A stretch of 64,000 bases of DNA from Clostridium sp. chh4-2 (GCF_002899675.1 NZ_PKUU01000007.1:62001-126000); one strand, 5' to 3'; shown: positions 35,141 through 44,664, counted from the first letter of the stretch. Translations and numbers: made by a program. Notes: generated from the sequence alone by a model not told the origin.

Positions 35141-35619
35141 GGGGTTATTAACATCCTTTCGTCATGGACCTCGTCAACGAGAACTGTGCCGTGATCCTTA
35201 TATTTTTTCAATACAAAATGGGTTGCTGTGCTGAGCACTGATTCCATCGGTGATAATTTCTCCGATACAAACTGCGCCACCTGTCTCATCGTCTTGCCTT
35301 CGATGAAAACAGTGAAATCAAATGCGCCTGACATCAGGTAAACGGAGTTCACTTCACTGTACTGATAAATACGTTCTGCGATTTTGTCAAATCCCATGCC
35401 CCTTTGAGGAGTTACTTTAACTTCAATTAATGCTACAACCTTCTCGTCGCTGGTATTATCCCAGTTAATCAGGGTGTGGTAACCACAGATAATATTCTCT
35501 TTTTCCATCTCGGCAATCTCATTGGCGACCGCGACTTCACTTTCTCCTAATAGAATCGCCAGATCTTTGATGTCGATTCTGCTGTTTTTTTCCATAACCG
35601 CCAAAATTTTCTCTCTCAT
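35137..35619 (-). CDS. Lrp/AsnC-family transcriptional regulator
   Basis: The 160-residue protein has an AsnC-type winged helix (DIKDLAILLGESEVAVANEIAEMEKENIICGYHTLIN) and a RAM/ACT-like effector domain (VVALIEVKVTPQRGMGFDKIAERI, VNSVYLMSGAFDFTVFI). Such proteins bind amino acids and form octamers. It lies directly upstream of and overlaps the aminotransferase gene by four bases, which makes that gene its likely target. Confidence 0.92.
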   Translation of the reverse strand: MREKILAVMEKNSRIDIKDLAILLGESEVAVANEIAEMEKENIICGYHTLINWDNTSDEKVVALIEVKVTPQRGMGFDKIAERIYQYSEVNSVYLMSGAFDFTVFIEGKTMRQVAQFVSEKLSPMESVLSTATHFVLKKYKDHGTVLVDEVHDERMLITP

Positions 35620-35634
35620 AAAATTGCCTCCTGA

Positions 35635-36207
35635 TTAAATGATTTTTAATACTTTATATATTTCATCTCTCTGGGGCCGGTCGAGAAAGCCTCTGCCTTC
35701 CCCATTGTAGATTTCACGTTTTAGGCCGCGGTTCACAGTTCCGATCACCGCCGCCGGGATTCCCGCCCTTTTTAACTCAGTGACGGACTGGTATCCGTTA
35801 TTGCATACCAGGATAACGCAGTTTTCCGATAACAGGCGGTAAGGATTCAAATCATAATATTCACAAATCTCAATGGTCATTTGCCGAACAGGAATCTGAC
35901 GCAGCCAAAATTCGATGCCGACTTCATATGCCCCGGAGAGATTCCAAAGCGCGGCCATAATGCCGCCTTCTCCCACCGCTTCACATTCCGTTGCGCCGAA
36001 CCGTTCCCACTGCTCCAGATTCCCGCCTATCCTGTTCTCTTCTTCTGCTTTCTGATCTAAAAATAACGGGGAAAAATGGCTGAGCAGTTCCTGCCTTTTT
36101 TCAGAAATGATTCCGGCAGTCCCTGCTTCCCCAATATATCCTGCTGTTACAAGATCCTGCCCCGGTTTCATGACACCGAGGCGTTCCCTGTCTGTTTTTC
36201 CTCTCAT
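35635..36207 (-). CDS. AIR synthase-related C-terminal domain protein
   Basis: The 190-residue protein resembles only the C-terminal half of HypE/AIR-synthase-related proteins: GQDLVTAGYIGEAGTAGIISEKR, GEGGIMAALWNLSGAYEVGIEF, ICEYYDLNPYRLLSENCVIL and AGIPAAVIGTV. The N-terminal ATP-binding half, about 130-150 residues in relatives, is absent, and the gene starts by ATGA overlap with the VanW gene, so nothing is hidden upstream. It is either a domain-sized derivative or a remnant that still keeps an intact frame. Function unknown. Confidence 0.75.
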   Translation of the reverse strand: MRGKTDRERLGVMKPGQDLVTAGYIGEAGTAGIISEKRQELLSHFSPLFLDQKAEEENRIGGNLEQWERFGATECEAVGEGGIMAALWNLSGAYEVGIEFWLRQIPVRQMTIEICEYYDLNPYRLLSENCVILVCNNGYQSVTELKRAGIPAAVIGTVNRGLKREIYNGEGRGFLDRPQRDEIYKVLKII

Positions 36208-37706
36208 GACGGCACATCTCCCGGTCCGTTAGGGATCTCCTGTGCCGGCTGGTTTGATGGAGAATTTCCTCCCAGACTGCCTCCCGGCCCTTCAATCTTT
36301 GGTTCCTGCGGCTGTGTCTCCGCAGGTGTTTCCGGTATACTTTCCACCGGCGCAGCTACCGGAGGTGCTGCCGGCCCTACTTTGACAATCGCTTTTGAAG
36401 CGTTATAAGTGTCTGTGTGTAAAAGTGTCTTCTCTTTTTCCACTCCGTCCACATAAACATACTTCCATAACCTTGATTTCATCCCTCTGTGGGCCGACTG
36501 AACCTGTTTCCTGGTTCCTGGCGCCATCGTTGGGTCCACCTGTTCCGTCGGAGCGCCGGGATCCGATACGCTCAGCGTTTCCGACACGTATTTGATCGTG
36601 CGGTTCGCCGGCCTTGTTTCCTTGCCGTAGATGGAAAAGGTTAATGACTTTCCTGAAGTATACCCTTCCACATAAACCGGAGTATCATATGGATTGGTAA
36701 TCTTAATATCCTTAAATGTTCCTGCGATCGCCGCGTCCATGGAAGGTTTTACATACGTAACGATCATGGAATGATTCTGTCTCTGGGTGATCTCCATCTC
36801 CGCTAAAAGCGAAGTGTTATAAAGCGTGGTGGCAATCTGGCATACGCCGCCGCCCACACTGTCTACAACCTGGCCGTTTTCATAAGCGGCCGCCGTAGCG
36901 TAGCCGTTGGCCGTTGTAAACGGCTGCATACACTCATAACCTGACAATGTTTCTCCGGGCATCAGCACATGGCCGTTGATCTTTCCTGCTCCAACCCTCA
37001 GGTTGGTGGATCTGGAAGCTCCGCTGCTGCTAAAATCCGTCGTATACGTTCCAAGCAGATCCTGAATTGTCTCCAGGTCTTCGGTCTTTCTCGCCGGTTC
37101 CTGCTTTGTCACGACGGCAGCGGCCGTTATCGGCTGCTCCAGTCCGGAAGCGATCGCTTCATTCAATGCGCCCGTGGTGGCCTGTGAATCGATCATAAGC
37201 CCGTCTACGGACGGTGTAACGATAAATTGTCCGTTTTCCCTGGTGATCACCGCATCCTGCGGCTCCGCAACAAGGCCCGCACATTCTGTCTCTACAAATT
37301 CTGCAACCTTCGCTTCATCCACCTGAGTGCTCAAAGCCAGTTTTTCCGGCTTGGCCTCCAGATCTGAGATTGCAAAAAAACGCTGTATAATATTGCCGCT
37401 CTGATAAGATTCGGCTGTTTCTTTCACTATTTCCGGGTTATTCCAATAAAATCCCAATGCCTGTGCTGTTGTATCTACCGGTGTTCCGTCCACATCAAGG
37501 GTTATCTTTTGATTCGAGAGTCCATTCACATAATCTTCAACTATTTTCTCAGCTTCTTCGACTGTTTTTCCTCCAAGATCCTGTTCCCCTACGTATAAAC
37601 CGTGCGGAATCGTCTCCTCCGCCTTCGCAGATACCGGCATAATAAAGCTAAAGCCAGCCGCTAACACAATGGCCGGCAAACCAGTAAGCCACGTCTTCTT
37701 TTTCAT
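36204..37706 (-). CDS. VanW-family protein with peptidoglycan-binding-like and G5 regions
   Basis: The 500-residue protein has a signal peptide or anchor (IVLAAGFSFIMPVSAKA), a PG_binding_4-type region (about 35-215, with TLDVDGTPVDTTAQALGF), the VanW block (about 245-370, with MPGETLSGYECMQPFT and GGGVCQIATTLYNTSLL), a G5-like segment (about 380-450) and a Pro-rich tail. It is likely secreted or exposed and acts at the cell envelope; the activity of the VanW domain is not known. A 38-residue membrane peptide is encoded 15 bases upstream. A paralogue is at 12408-13997. Confidence 0.88.
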   Translation of the reverse strand: MKKKTWLTGLPAIVLAAGFSFIMPVSAKAEETIPHGLYVGEQDLGGKTVEEAEKIVEDYVNGLSNQKITLDVDGTPVDTTAQALGFYWNNPEIVKETAESYQSGNIIQRFFAISDLEAKPEKLALSTQVDEAKVAEFVETECAGLVAEPQDAVITRENGQFIVTPSVDGLMIDSQATTGALNEAIASGLEQPITAAAVVTKQEPARKTEDLETIQDLLGTYTTDFSSSGASRSTNLRVGAGKINGHVLMPGETLSGYECMQPFTTANGYATAAAYENGQVVDSVGGGVCQIATTLYNTSLLAEMEITQRQNHSMIVTYVKPSMDAAIAGTFKDIKITNPYDTPVYVEGYTSGKSLTFSIYGKETRPANRTIKYVSETLSVSDPGAPTEQVDPTMAPGTRKQVQSAHRGMKSRLWKYVYVDGVEKEKTLLHTDTYNASKAIVKVGPAAPPVAAPVESIPETPAETQPQEPKIEGPGGSLGGNSPSNQPAQEIPNGPGDVPS

Positions 37707-37721
37707 AATATGCTCCCCATT

Positions 37722-37838
37722 CTATCCAATCGCTGAAAATGCCCCTGCCAATGTAGGGATAATCATAGCCAGAACCAACAAAATAATGATAACAGAAGAT
37801 ACGATCTTCTTTGTCTTTTTATTACTGAAATTAAACAT
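37722..37838 (-). CDS. 38-residue membrane protein
   Basis: A short gene encodes 38 residues: a basic N-terminus (MFNFSNKKTKK), one hydrophobic helix (IVSSVIIILLVLAMIIPTLAG) and a short tail AFSAIG. GAGGTG lies seven bases before the ATG, and the start overlaps the end of the exonuclease gene by 8 bases, so it is very likely translated. I recall similar short proteins in other Lachnospiraceae under uninformative names. Its place directly before the VanW gene suggests an envelope-related job. Function unknown. Confidence 0.8.
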   Translation of the reverse strand: MFNFSNKKTKKIVSSVIIILLVLAMIIPTLAGAFSAIG

Positions 37839-38559
37839 AATCTTTCACCTCTTTTATTCTTCCATACTGAGAAATAATCTTATCCGTCATTCTGGAAACC
37901 TCATTGCGTGACATGTACTCAATCTGCACAGTTACACATATTTTATGATATTTTATCAAATCACGCAAGAGTTCTTTTTGCCTTTTTGTCGCCGGCTGTT
38001 CTTTTTTCACTTTATAAACCAGGGTTTTAGGTTCAAACACCTCTAATTCCCCTTCCGGGCATCTTTTTTTAAGTTCCTGAAAGAGTTTATGAGCCGCCCA
38101 TGCGTCAGAAAGCGCCCGGTGCGCATTCTCATTCTCAATCTCAAAGTAGCGGCAGGCGGCAGTCAGGTTCTTTTTTTCTTCTTCCGGCATGAATTTCCGG
38201 CATAAAGCCAAAGTGTCAATCCCCTGAGATTCAAATTTAAGCCCCTGATTGACGGCAGCCCGTTTTAAAAAGCTGTAGTCGAAAATAACATGGTGCCCTA
38301 AAAGGGGCAGTCCCCGGCAGAATGCCAGCATCCCTTCAATCACATCTTCAATTCCCGGCGCGTCTGTCAGCATGCTGTCATTGATTCCGGTGATTTCCAG
38401 AATCCGCTCCTCCAGCGCCCTTCTCGGATTGACCATGGTATGAAACTGGTCCGTCACCTGGCCGTCTTCCACCTTAATTGCTCCGATTTCAATGATCTTA
38501 TCCTGTTTCGGGTCCAGCCCCGTGGTCTCAAGATCGACGGAAACATAAGAATCAAACAT
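37831..38559 (-). CDS. DnaQ/PolC-type 3'-5' exonuclease
   Basis: The 242-residue protein has the DEDDh exonuclease motifs: VSVDLETTGLD (Exo I), LLGHHVIFDYSFLKRA (Exo II) and NAHRALSDAWAAHKLF (Exo III with the catalytic His). After about residue 170 there is an extra C-terminal region ending in TDKIISQYGRI. The family includes polymerase proofreading subunits and free-standing repair or RNA exonucleases. The ATG at 38559 follows the nth stop by one base; an in-frame GTG at 38583 lies within nth and is less likely. Confidence 0.9.
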   Translation of the reverse strand: MFDSYVSVDLETTGLDPKQDKIIEIGAIKVEDGQVTDQFHTMVNPRRALEERILEITGINDSMLTDAPGIEDVIEGMLAFCRGLPLLGHHVIFDYSFLKRAAVNQGLKFESQGIDTLALCRKFMPEEEKKNLTAACRYFEIENENAHRALSDAWAAHKLFQELKKRCPEGELEVFEPKTLVYKVKKEQPATKRQKELLRDLIKYHKICVTVQIEYMSRNEVSRMTDKIISQYGRIKEVKDYV

Positions 38560-38560
38560 A

Positions 38561-39226
38561 TTACTTACCTGTATTCCCTTCACCGGCCGGACAGTAATCC
38601 CTTAAAAAGCACTCTCCGCATTTCGGGCTTCTGGCCGTACATATGGTACGTCCCAGCGTGATGATATGAATATTCCACAGAATCCAATGATCCTTTGGAA
38701 GCACCTCCATCAGCTCGTATTCGATTTTTTCAGGATCTTCTGATTTGGCCAGACCCAATTTTCTGGAAATCCGCTTCACATGGGTATCCACCACAATGCT
38801 GGGCTGGTTATAAATATTGCCCCTGATTACATTGGCCGTCTTCCGTCCAACGCCCGCCAGGGAAGTTAAGTCCTCCATCTCACTGGGAACCTCTCCGTTA
38901 AACTCATACAGAAGCCTTTTGCAGCATTCTATAATATTTTTCGCTTTCGTATGGTAAAAGCCTGTGGGCCTGATATCCATCTCCAATTCTTCCAGATTGG
39001 CTTTGGCAAATTTCTCTATGGAATCGTATTTTTTAAATAAATCCGCAGTCACGATATTAACCCTGGCATCCGTACACTGTGCGCTCATGATAACGGCAAT
39101 TAAAAGCTGCCATGGCGTTTCATGGTTCAGATAACAGCGGTAATCCGTACCGTATTCTTTATCCAGCAGCTCCAATATGGTCTGCACCCGCTTTGCGCGC
39201 TGCGCTTTTGTCTCTTTCTTTCCCAT
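38561..39226 (-). CDS. nth: endonuclease III
   Basis: The 221-residue DNA glycosylase/AP lyase excises oxidised pyrimidines. The helix-hairpin-helix with the catalytic lysine is TSLAGVGRKTANV (Lys129), the catalytic Asp147 is in VVDTHVKR, and the [4Fe-4S] cluster is bound by Cys196, 203, 206 and 212 in CTARSPKCGECFLRDYC. It sits in a run of minus-strand genes with the exonuclease immediately downstream, consistent with a repair pair. Confidence 0.96.
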   Translation of the reverse strand: MGKKETKAQRAKRVQTILELLDKEYGTDYRCYLNHETPWQLLIAVIMSAQCTDARVNIVTADLFKKYDSIEKFAKANLEELEMDIRPTGFYHTKAKNIIECCKRLLYEFNGEVPSEMEDLTSLAGVGRKTANVIRGNIYNQPSIVVDTHVKRISRKLGLAKSEDPEKIEYELMEVLPKDHWILWNIHIITLGRTICTARSPKCGECFLRDYCPAGEGNTGK

Positions 39227-39236
39227 TCTTATCCTC

Positions 39237-40976
39237 TCATGCTTTTGTATCCGGCGTCAGCAAAAATGTCTTTGCATTATAGGTCAGCGGATCTCTGTTC
39301 TTATAATCAAACAGCACCATCGTCCCATCTGCCATTCCTTCGATATGGGCCATCTTGCTGATCTGCCGTGAATCGTATCCTTCATATTCCTTTAAATACT
39401 TAAACTCCCGGGCTTCCCGGATGAAAAAGTCCCTGATCTGCGTTTTGATCTCTCCCTGATCCCTGGCAAAGGACGGGCGGCTCTTGACATTTTCACGAAG
39501 ATACAGATCATAGACCAAAAGATCCCGGAATTCTTCGGTCAAATCCTCAAATCCCCGTTTTTTAGCCTCTTCGCAGATAAAATCATACAGAACTTCATAC
39601 CGGGCCGGACGGTTGTGGCTGATCTCAGACAATCCTCTTTCTTCATAATATAATGCAACCGCTTCGTACATATGATAAGGACTGCCCATCTTCTCTTCCA
39701 AACGCTTTAACGTGTTCTGAAACTGTCCGCTGTTGTAATAAACTTCCACCATCTCTTCCACGGCTTTCAGCCTGAGTACATCGTCATATCCAAGCCACCT
39801 GGTAGACAGCACCTCATAGGGCGGTTCACTCTTATACAAAAGGCCATATTCTGAAACCATCTCCTGCATATAGGAGCCTTTCAGCACCTTCAAAAATCCC
39901 AGCTGCAGCTGTTCCGGCCTCATGGAGTAAACGTCGTCAAAGGACTGTTTAAAACGTTCCAGCCCTTCATAGGGCAGGCCGGCGATCAGGTCCAGATGCT
40001 GATGGATATTGTGATAACCGTTCACCCGGTCAACTACCCGGCGCAATCGGTCCAAGTCCATCTTCCTCCGAATCTCAAAAATGGTTTCCGGATTGGTGCT
40101 CTGCACCCCGATCTCCAGCTGGATCAGCCCAGGACGCATCCGGCTCATCAGTTCCAGTTCCTCTTCCCCCAGAAGATCCGCCGATATTTCAAAATGAAAA
40201 TTGGTGATACCATTATCATGCGCAAGAATGTGCTTCCATATAGCTATTGCATGACTTTTTTTACAGTTAAATGTGCGGTCCACGAATTTCACCTGTTTTA
40301 CCTGATTCTGCAGGAAAAAATCCAGTTCCGCTTTCACCAGCTCCACATCCCTGAAGCGCACCGATTTGTCAATGGACGACAGACAGTAGCTGCAGGAAAA
40401 TGGGCAGCCGCGGCTGCTTTCATAATAGATAATCCTATTTTCAAAGTCTTTCAAATCGTGATAGACAAACGGTATCTGGCTCATATCCATCACCGGACGC
40501 AGCTTTCCTTCCACCACGGAGCCGTTATCATCCCGGGCGGCAATTCCATCCATCCCGGCAAATGACCGTTCACCGCGGCTGTAAGCACAAACCAGGTCCG
40601 CATACGTCTCCTCGCCTTCGCCCATCATGATCCCCAAAACATCCGGCTCCTGTTTAAGAAGCCGTTCGGCGTCATAGGAAACCTCAGGGCCGCCCAGCCA
40701 GATATCCGTATCCGGCAGAACCTTATGAAGATCCCGCACAATCTCCAGCACATAACTGATATTCCATATATAGCAGGAAAATCCAACCACATCCGGTTTT
40801 CTCAGATAGATATCTTTTAATATGGTTTCCATCTGGTGATTAATGGTGTATTCCCCGATTTCAATCTGAATCCCCGGCTGTCCTTTTGTCTTTTCCTTCG
40901 CATATTCCATCAGGCTGTAGATTCCCAGATTTGAATGGATGTATTTTGCGTTAATCGCAGCCAATAAAAACTTCAT
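39237..40976 (-). CDS. B12-binding-domain radical SAM protein (DUF4080)
   Basis: The 579-residue protein has an N-terminal cobalamin-binding-like domain (about 1-140, opening LLAAINAKYIHSNLG), a radical SAM core with the cluster motif CPFSCSYC (Cys191, 195, 198) and a C-terminal DUF4080-type domain with YEVLYDFI and a final segment that contains DGTMVLFDYKNRDPLTYNAKT. Proteins of this type are widespread in Clostridia; the reaction is not established and could be methylation or another radical modification. It is transcribed with nth and the exonuclease. Confidence 0.9.
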   Translation of the reverse strand: MKFLLAAINAKYIHSNLGIYSLMEYAKEKTKGQPGIQIEIGEYTINHQMETILKDIYLRKPDVVGFSCYIWNISYVLEIVRDLHKVLPDTDIWLGGPEVSYDAERLLKQEPDVLGIMMGEGEETYADLVCAYSRGERSFAGMDGIAARDDNGSVVEGKLRPVMDMSQIPFVYHDLKDFENRIIYYESSRGCPFSCSYCLSSIDKSVRFRDVELVKAELDFFLQNQVKQVKFVDRTFNCKKSHAIAIWKHILAHDNGITNFHFEISADLLGEEELELMSRMRPGLIQLEIGVQSTNPETIFEIRRKMDLDRLRRVVDRVNGYHNIHQHLDLIAGLPYEGLERFKQSFDDVYSMRPEQLQLGFLKVLKGSYMQEMVSEYGLLYKSEPPYEVLSTRWLGYDDVLRLKAVEEMVEVYYNSGQFQNTLKRLEEKMGSPYHMYEAVALYYEERGLSEISHNRPARYEVLYDFICEEAKKRGFEDLTEEFRDLLVYDLYLRENVKSRPSFARDQGEIKTQIRDFFIREAREFKYLKEYEGYDSRQISKMAHIEGMADGTMVLFDYKNRDPLTYNAKTFLLTPDTKA

Positions 40977-40979
40977 AAC

Positions 40980-41474
40980 TTAAACTTCAACCTCAATCTT
41001 TCTTCCGGTAGGCTGGTATTGGTAATACCGGACGCCCGCCGCATTCAGCATCCGTTTAGACGCCCGTACAGCCGGTGTATCGGCATATTTATCGCTGCCA
41101 TAGATAATCGTCTTGATCCCGGCTTGGATAATCGCCTTGGCGCATTCATTGCAGGGAAACAGCGTCACATAAAGCTTGCTGCCTTCCAGACTTCCGCCCC
41201 GGTAATTTAATATCGCGTTCAGTTCGCTGTGGGTGGAATAAAAATATTTAGAATTATAAGGGTCCTCTTCCTCCTGATCCTTTCCCCATGGAAATTCATC
41301 GTCCGAGCATCCTTTTGGAAATCCGTTATATCCCATGGACAAGATCTTGTTGTCCTGGCTCACAATACACGCCCCAACCTGTGTGCTGGGGTCTTTGGAA
41401 CGCTTTCCGGAAAGCAGGGCAACTCCCATAAAATATTCATCCCATGTGATATAATCCGACCGTTTTTGTGTCAT
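40980..41474 (-). CDS. dCMP deaminase family protein (ComEB-like)
   Basis: The 164-residue zinc deaminase has the ligands His in STHSELNAI and two cysteines in PCNECAKAII, the CDA superfamily active site, with the catalytic Glu in HSEL. The N-terminal WDEYFMGVALLSGKRSKDPSTQVGACIV is typical of dCMP deaminases that make dUMP for thymidylate synthesis. It starts 16 bases after the Sua5 gene and ends 3 bases before the radical SAM gene. Confidence 0.92.
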   Translation of the reverse strand: MTQKRSDYITWDEYFMGVALLSGKRSKDPSTQVGACIVSQDNKILSMGYNGFPKGCSDDEFPWGKDQEEEDPYNSKYFYSTHSELNAILNYRGGSLEGSKLYVTLFPCNECAKAIIQAGIKTIIYGSDKYADTPAVRASKRMLNAAGVRYYQYQPTGRKIEVEV

Positions 41475-41490
41475 ATCTTCTTCTCCTTTT

Positions 41491-42549
41491 TTATACGTGT
41501 ATAATGTGATATCCGGCAGCCTTGGTTAAACGGTTCATAATTGCCTGTCCCAGGCTCGCGTCAGAAAAGCTTTCCGAATAGATGTAATCGACCTGAAGAT
41601 CGTCAAATTCCCTCAATACTGCAAACAGGTTATGAGCGATGGTTTCCTCTTTCGCCCGGATTCCCAGGCTGCGAAGCTCTCCGCTTGGATAGCAGTTTTT
41701 CGTTTCATCCGTACAGATTACGCCTACTTTAAATCCCTGTTCCAGCTTTTCCCTAACTCTACGGTTGATCTCCGAAACCACGGTCTCCTGTTCCCCTTCC
41801 ACCAATGTCAGATTGGCTTTGGGCGCATAGTGGCGGTATTTCATTCCCGGCGCTTTAGGCTTAACGTCTTCTTTTAACGGTCCCAGTATGGCAGGGTCCA
41901 TCTTCACGTCTCCCAGCACCTTTTTTAACATCTCCATAGTGACCGCGCCCGGCCTTAAAATTGTAGGAATCTCCCCCGTCACATCCACAATTGTGGATTC
42001 CAGACCGATTCCAACCGGACCGCCGTCCAGGATCATCTCAATCTTCCCTTCCATATCCTGCCACACATGCTGGGCGGTTGTTGGGCTTGGACGTCCCGAA
42101 GTGTTGGCGCTGGGAGCCGCAATTGGCACCCCCGCCAGGCTGATCAGCGCCCTTGCCACAGGATCGCTGGGCATGCGGACCGCAACTGTATCAAGACCTC
42201 CAGTCGTTCCATACGGCACCACGCCGCTTTTCGGAAATATCATGGTCATAGGGCCGGGCCAAAATGCATCCATCAGCTTTTTCGCTGCTTCCGGAATCTC
42301 CTTAACCAATGGTTTCAGCTCTTCCAAAGAGGATACGTGGGCGATCAGCGGATTGTCCGAAGGGCGTCCTTTTGCTTCATAGATCTTTCTTGCCGCCTGT
42401 TCGTCCAAAGCGTTGGCTCCCAGTCCGTAAACCGTTTCCGTCGGAAACGCCACAAGCCCGCCGTCCCGGATAATCTGAGCTGCCTCCTGCAGTTCTTCTT
42501 CCTTTATATGATCAGTATCTTCAATTTTTACTAATTTAGTTCTCATCAC
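41491..42549 (-). CDS. L-threonylcarbamoyladenylate synthase, two-domain Sua5 type
   Basis: The 352-residue enzyme makes threonylcarbamoyl-AMP for the t6A modification of tRNAs. The N-terminal YrdC/TsaC domain has GLVAFPTETVYGLGANA, the KGRPSDNPLIAH motif and VAVRMPSDPVARALI; the C-terminal Sua5 domain (about 240-350) begins near MKYRHYAPKANLTLVEG, which marks it as the long Sua5/YwlC form. The region ahead of it is non-coding and contains the large palindromic element. Confidence 0.94.
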   Translation of the reverse strand: MMRTKLVKIEDTDHIKEEELQEAAQIIRDGGLVAFPTETVYGLGANALDEQAARKIYEAKGRPSDNPLIAHVSSLEELKPLVKEIPEAAKKLMDAFWPGPMTMIFPKSGVVPYGTTGGLDTVAVRMPSDPVARALISLAGVPIAAPSANTSGRPSPTTAQHVWQDMEGKIEMILDGGPVGIGLESTIVDVTGEIPTILRPGAVTMEMLKKVLGDVKMDPAILGPLKEDVKPKAPGMKYRHYAPKANLTLVEGEQETVVSEINRRVREKLEQGFKVGVICTDETKNCYPSGELRSLGIRAKEETIAHNLFAVLREFDDLQVDYIYSESFSDASLGQAIMNRLTKAAGYHIIHV

Positions 42550-43023
42550 TGCCTCGATTCCACCGCCGATGCGGCATATATTTACAGAAAGTGGCCAAAT
42601 TACGCCATTTTTCGCGTTTACATATAGATTTTATCATAGCACAACAGTTATTCCGGTGCAATGCTCTTGAAACATTTTCCTATTGATGATAACATAAAAT
42701 GTAACAGTTCAGCCTTCCGATGTCTGTGCCGGCTCCGGCCGTTTCCATGGCCTTTCCTGTGACTTTGCAGGGTATTAGCAATTCTTAACGCGCAGAATTT
42801 TTCGTTCAAGGGAAATGTCCATTTGTTTGAGCGGGCATTTTGCCTGTACGGAGCGAGTTTGGGCATTTTCCTTGGCTTTTAGAAAAATCCTGCACGTTTA
42901 GAAGTGCTTATGCCCGAAACCGGAACTGGAAAGGCCATGGAAACGGCCGGAGCCGGCGCAGGCATCGGAAGGCTGAACTGTAACCATAAAATAGAATTTG
43001 ACTTAATATAGGAGGAAACTAAT
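42550..43023. other. 474-base intergenic region between the Sua5 gene and asnA
   Basis: The genes on either side are divergent, so both promoters should lie here. The region is dominated by the 284-bp near-palindrome at 42701-42984. The last 40 bases hold TTGACT...TATA-like sequence and the asnA ribosome site AGGAGG. No protein-coding frame is supported. Confidence 0.6.
42701..42984. repeat. 284-bp near-palindromic element
   Basis: The outer arms 42701-42757 and 42928-42984 are reverse complements at 54 of 57 positions. The inner arms 42770-42803 and 42882-42915 match at 28 of 34, leaving a tip of about 78 bases with more pairing. The element is centred near 42842. Its right half contains the 38-base core also found at 23386-23423. 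It has no coding capacity. It resembles a MITE-like or dispersed palindromic element, or a large structured RNA in the asnA leader; the sequence alone does not separate these. Confidence 0.75.
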
Positions 43024-44031
43024 ATGCCGATCATTGTACCTGATAATTATGACCCACACCTGTCGGTCCGCCAGACTCAGGAAGCCATAAAATATATCAG
43101 AGATACTTTTCAGAAAGAATTCGGACGTGAGATGAATTTAGAGCGGATTTCCGCCCCTCTGTTCGTGGAAAAAAGCAGCGGATTAAATGATAATTTAAGC
43201 GGGGTTGAGCGCCCGGTAGCCTTTGACATCGCCGGGATTCCCGGAGAAGAGGTGGAAGTCGTACAGTCCTTAGCCAAATGGAAACGTATGGCGCTTAAAA
43301 AATACGAATTTGAAGTCGGGGAAGGCCTTTACACCAACATGAACGCCATCCGCCGTGACGAAGAACTGGATAATCTCCATTCCTGTTATGTGGATCAGTG
43401 GGACTGGGAAAAGGTAATCGCCAAAGAAGACCGCAACATGGATACGCTGATGGAAACAGTCAAACATATTTTCAAAATCATCAAACATATGCAGCATGAA
43501 GTGTGGTACAAATATCCCCAGGCAGTAAAACACCTTCCAAAAGATATCTATTTCATCACCGCTCAGGAGCTGGAAGACAAATATCCGGATAAAACTCCAA
43601 AGGAGCGCGAGAACTTAATCACCAAAGAACACGGCTGTGTCTTCCTGATGCAGATTGGCGATAAACTGGCAAGCGGAGAACCTCACGACGGACGCGCGCC
43701 GGACTATGATGACTGGAGCTTAAACGGCGACATCCTGTTCTGGTTTGAAAACTTAAACTGCGCGCTGGAGATTTCCAGCATGGGAATCCGCGTGGATGAA
43801 AAAGCATTGGATGAGCAGCTGAAAAAAGCAGGCTGCGAAGATCGCCGCAGCCTGCCTTATCATAAAATGCTGTTGGATGGCCAGCTTCCATATACAATCG
43901 GAGGCGGTATCGGCCAGTCCAGGCTCTGTATGCTGCTGCTGGACCGCGCCCATGTGGGTGAAGTTCAGGCGAGCATCTGGCCTGAAGAGATGCGCAGAGA
44001 ATGCGCAGAACATAAAATCTTTTTACTCTAA
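43024..44031 (+). CDS. asnA: aspartate-ammonia ligase
   Basis: The 335-residue enzyme makes asparagine from aspartate and ammonia with ATP. It has the AsnA pattern: [68 protein letters not shown] and the C-terminal [23 protein letters not shown], which is a class II synthetase-like ATP-site arginine motif. AGGAGG lies eight bases before the ATG. The stop codon overlaps the 3' end of the convergent riboflavin transporter gene by 9 bases. Confidence 0.97.
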   Translation: MPIIVPDNYDPHLSVRQTQEAIKYIRDTFQKEFGREMNLERISAPLFVEKSSGLNDNLSGVERPVAFDIAGIPGEEVEVVQSLAKWKRMALKKYEFEVGEGLYTNMNAIRRDEELDNLHSCYVDQWDWEKVIAKEDRNMDTLMETVKHIFKIIKHMQHEVWYKYPQAVKHLPKDIYFITAQELEDKYPDKTPKERENLITKEHGCVFLMQIGDKLASGEPHDGRAPDYDDWSLNGDILFWFENLNCALEISSMGIRVDEKALDEQLKKAGCEDRRSLPYHKMLLDGQLPYTIGGGIGQSRLCMLLLDRAHVGEVQASIWPEEMRRECAEHKIFLL

Positions 44032-44664
44032 TGTGGTTTTCGGCGCTTTCACGGCACGTCTTGAAGATGTGCTGTGAATGATAACGCTGACTCTCTTATA
44101 TACCAAAGCAGTAATCAAAGATACAATCACACCTTTTACGATATTGAACGGTCCGACTGCCAGTATCACAAATGTCCATACATTAGAGATGGCCGGGTTA
44201 ATGGCCGCGCCAGCCGCAATAATCGTATCTAAAGGCATAAAATTGGAGTAGAACGGAAGCATAACCAGCGCATTTAAAATTACGCCCACAACGGTCATAA
44301 TGGCGGTGCCGGTTATCATGCCAATAACTGCTCCTTTTTTGGTCTTCTTAATTTTATAGATGATCCCCGCCGGGAGCACAAAAGCACATCCGATACAAAA
44401 GTTTGCCAGCTCTCCCACAAATCCTGTGCTGGTCGGTTTCAAAACCAGTTTTACAAGGATTTTCACAAGTTCCATCACCGCGCCCGCTACCGGGCCTAAA
44501 GCAAAGGTTCCCACCAAAACCGGAACTTCACTGATATCCAGCCCATAAAAGGACGGCGCCAGAAATGGAAGCGGAACCTCAAATAGCATGAGCACCGCGG
44601 CTAAAGCGCCGAACATGGCCATAAGCGTTACATTTTTAATGCTGAGCAATTCTTTTTGTTTCAT
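44023..44664 (-). CDS. ribU: ECF transporter S component, riboflavin type
   Basis: The 213-residue membrane protein has about six hydrophobic segments. [25 protein letters not shown] and the [22 protein letters not shown] segment are typical of ECF S components, and the preceding FMN riboswitch points to riboflavin as the substrate. It would work with shared EcfA/A'/T modules encoded elsewhere. The gene is expressed only when the riboswitch allows read-through. Confidence 0.88.
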   Translation of the reverse strand: MKQKELLSIKNVTLMAMFGALAAVLMLFEVPLPFLAPSFYGLDISEVPVLVGTFALGPVAGAVMELVKILVKLVLKPTSTGFVGELANFCIGCAFVLPAGIIYKIKKTKKGAVIGMITGTAIMTVVGVILNALVMLPFYSNFMPLDTIIAAGAAINPAISNVWTFVILAVGPFNIVKGVIVSLITALVYKRVSVIIHSTSSRRAVKAPKTTLE

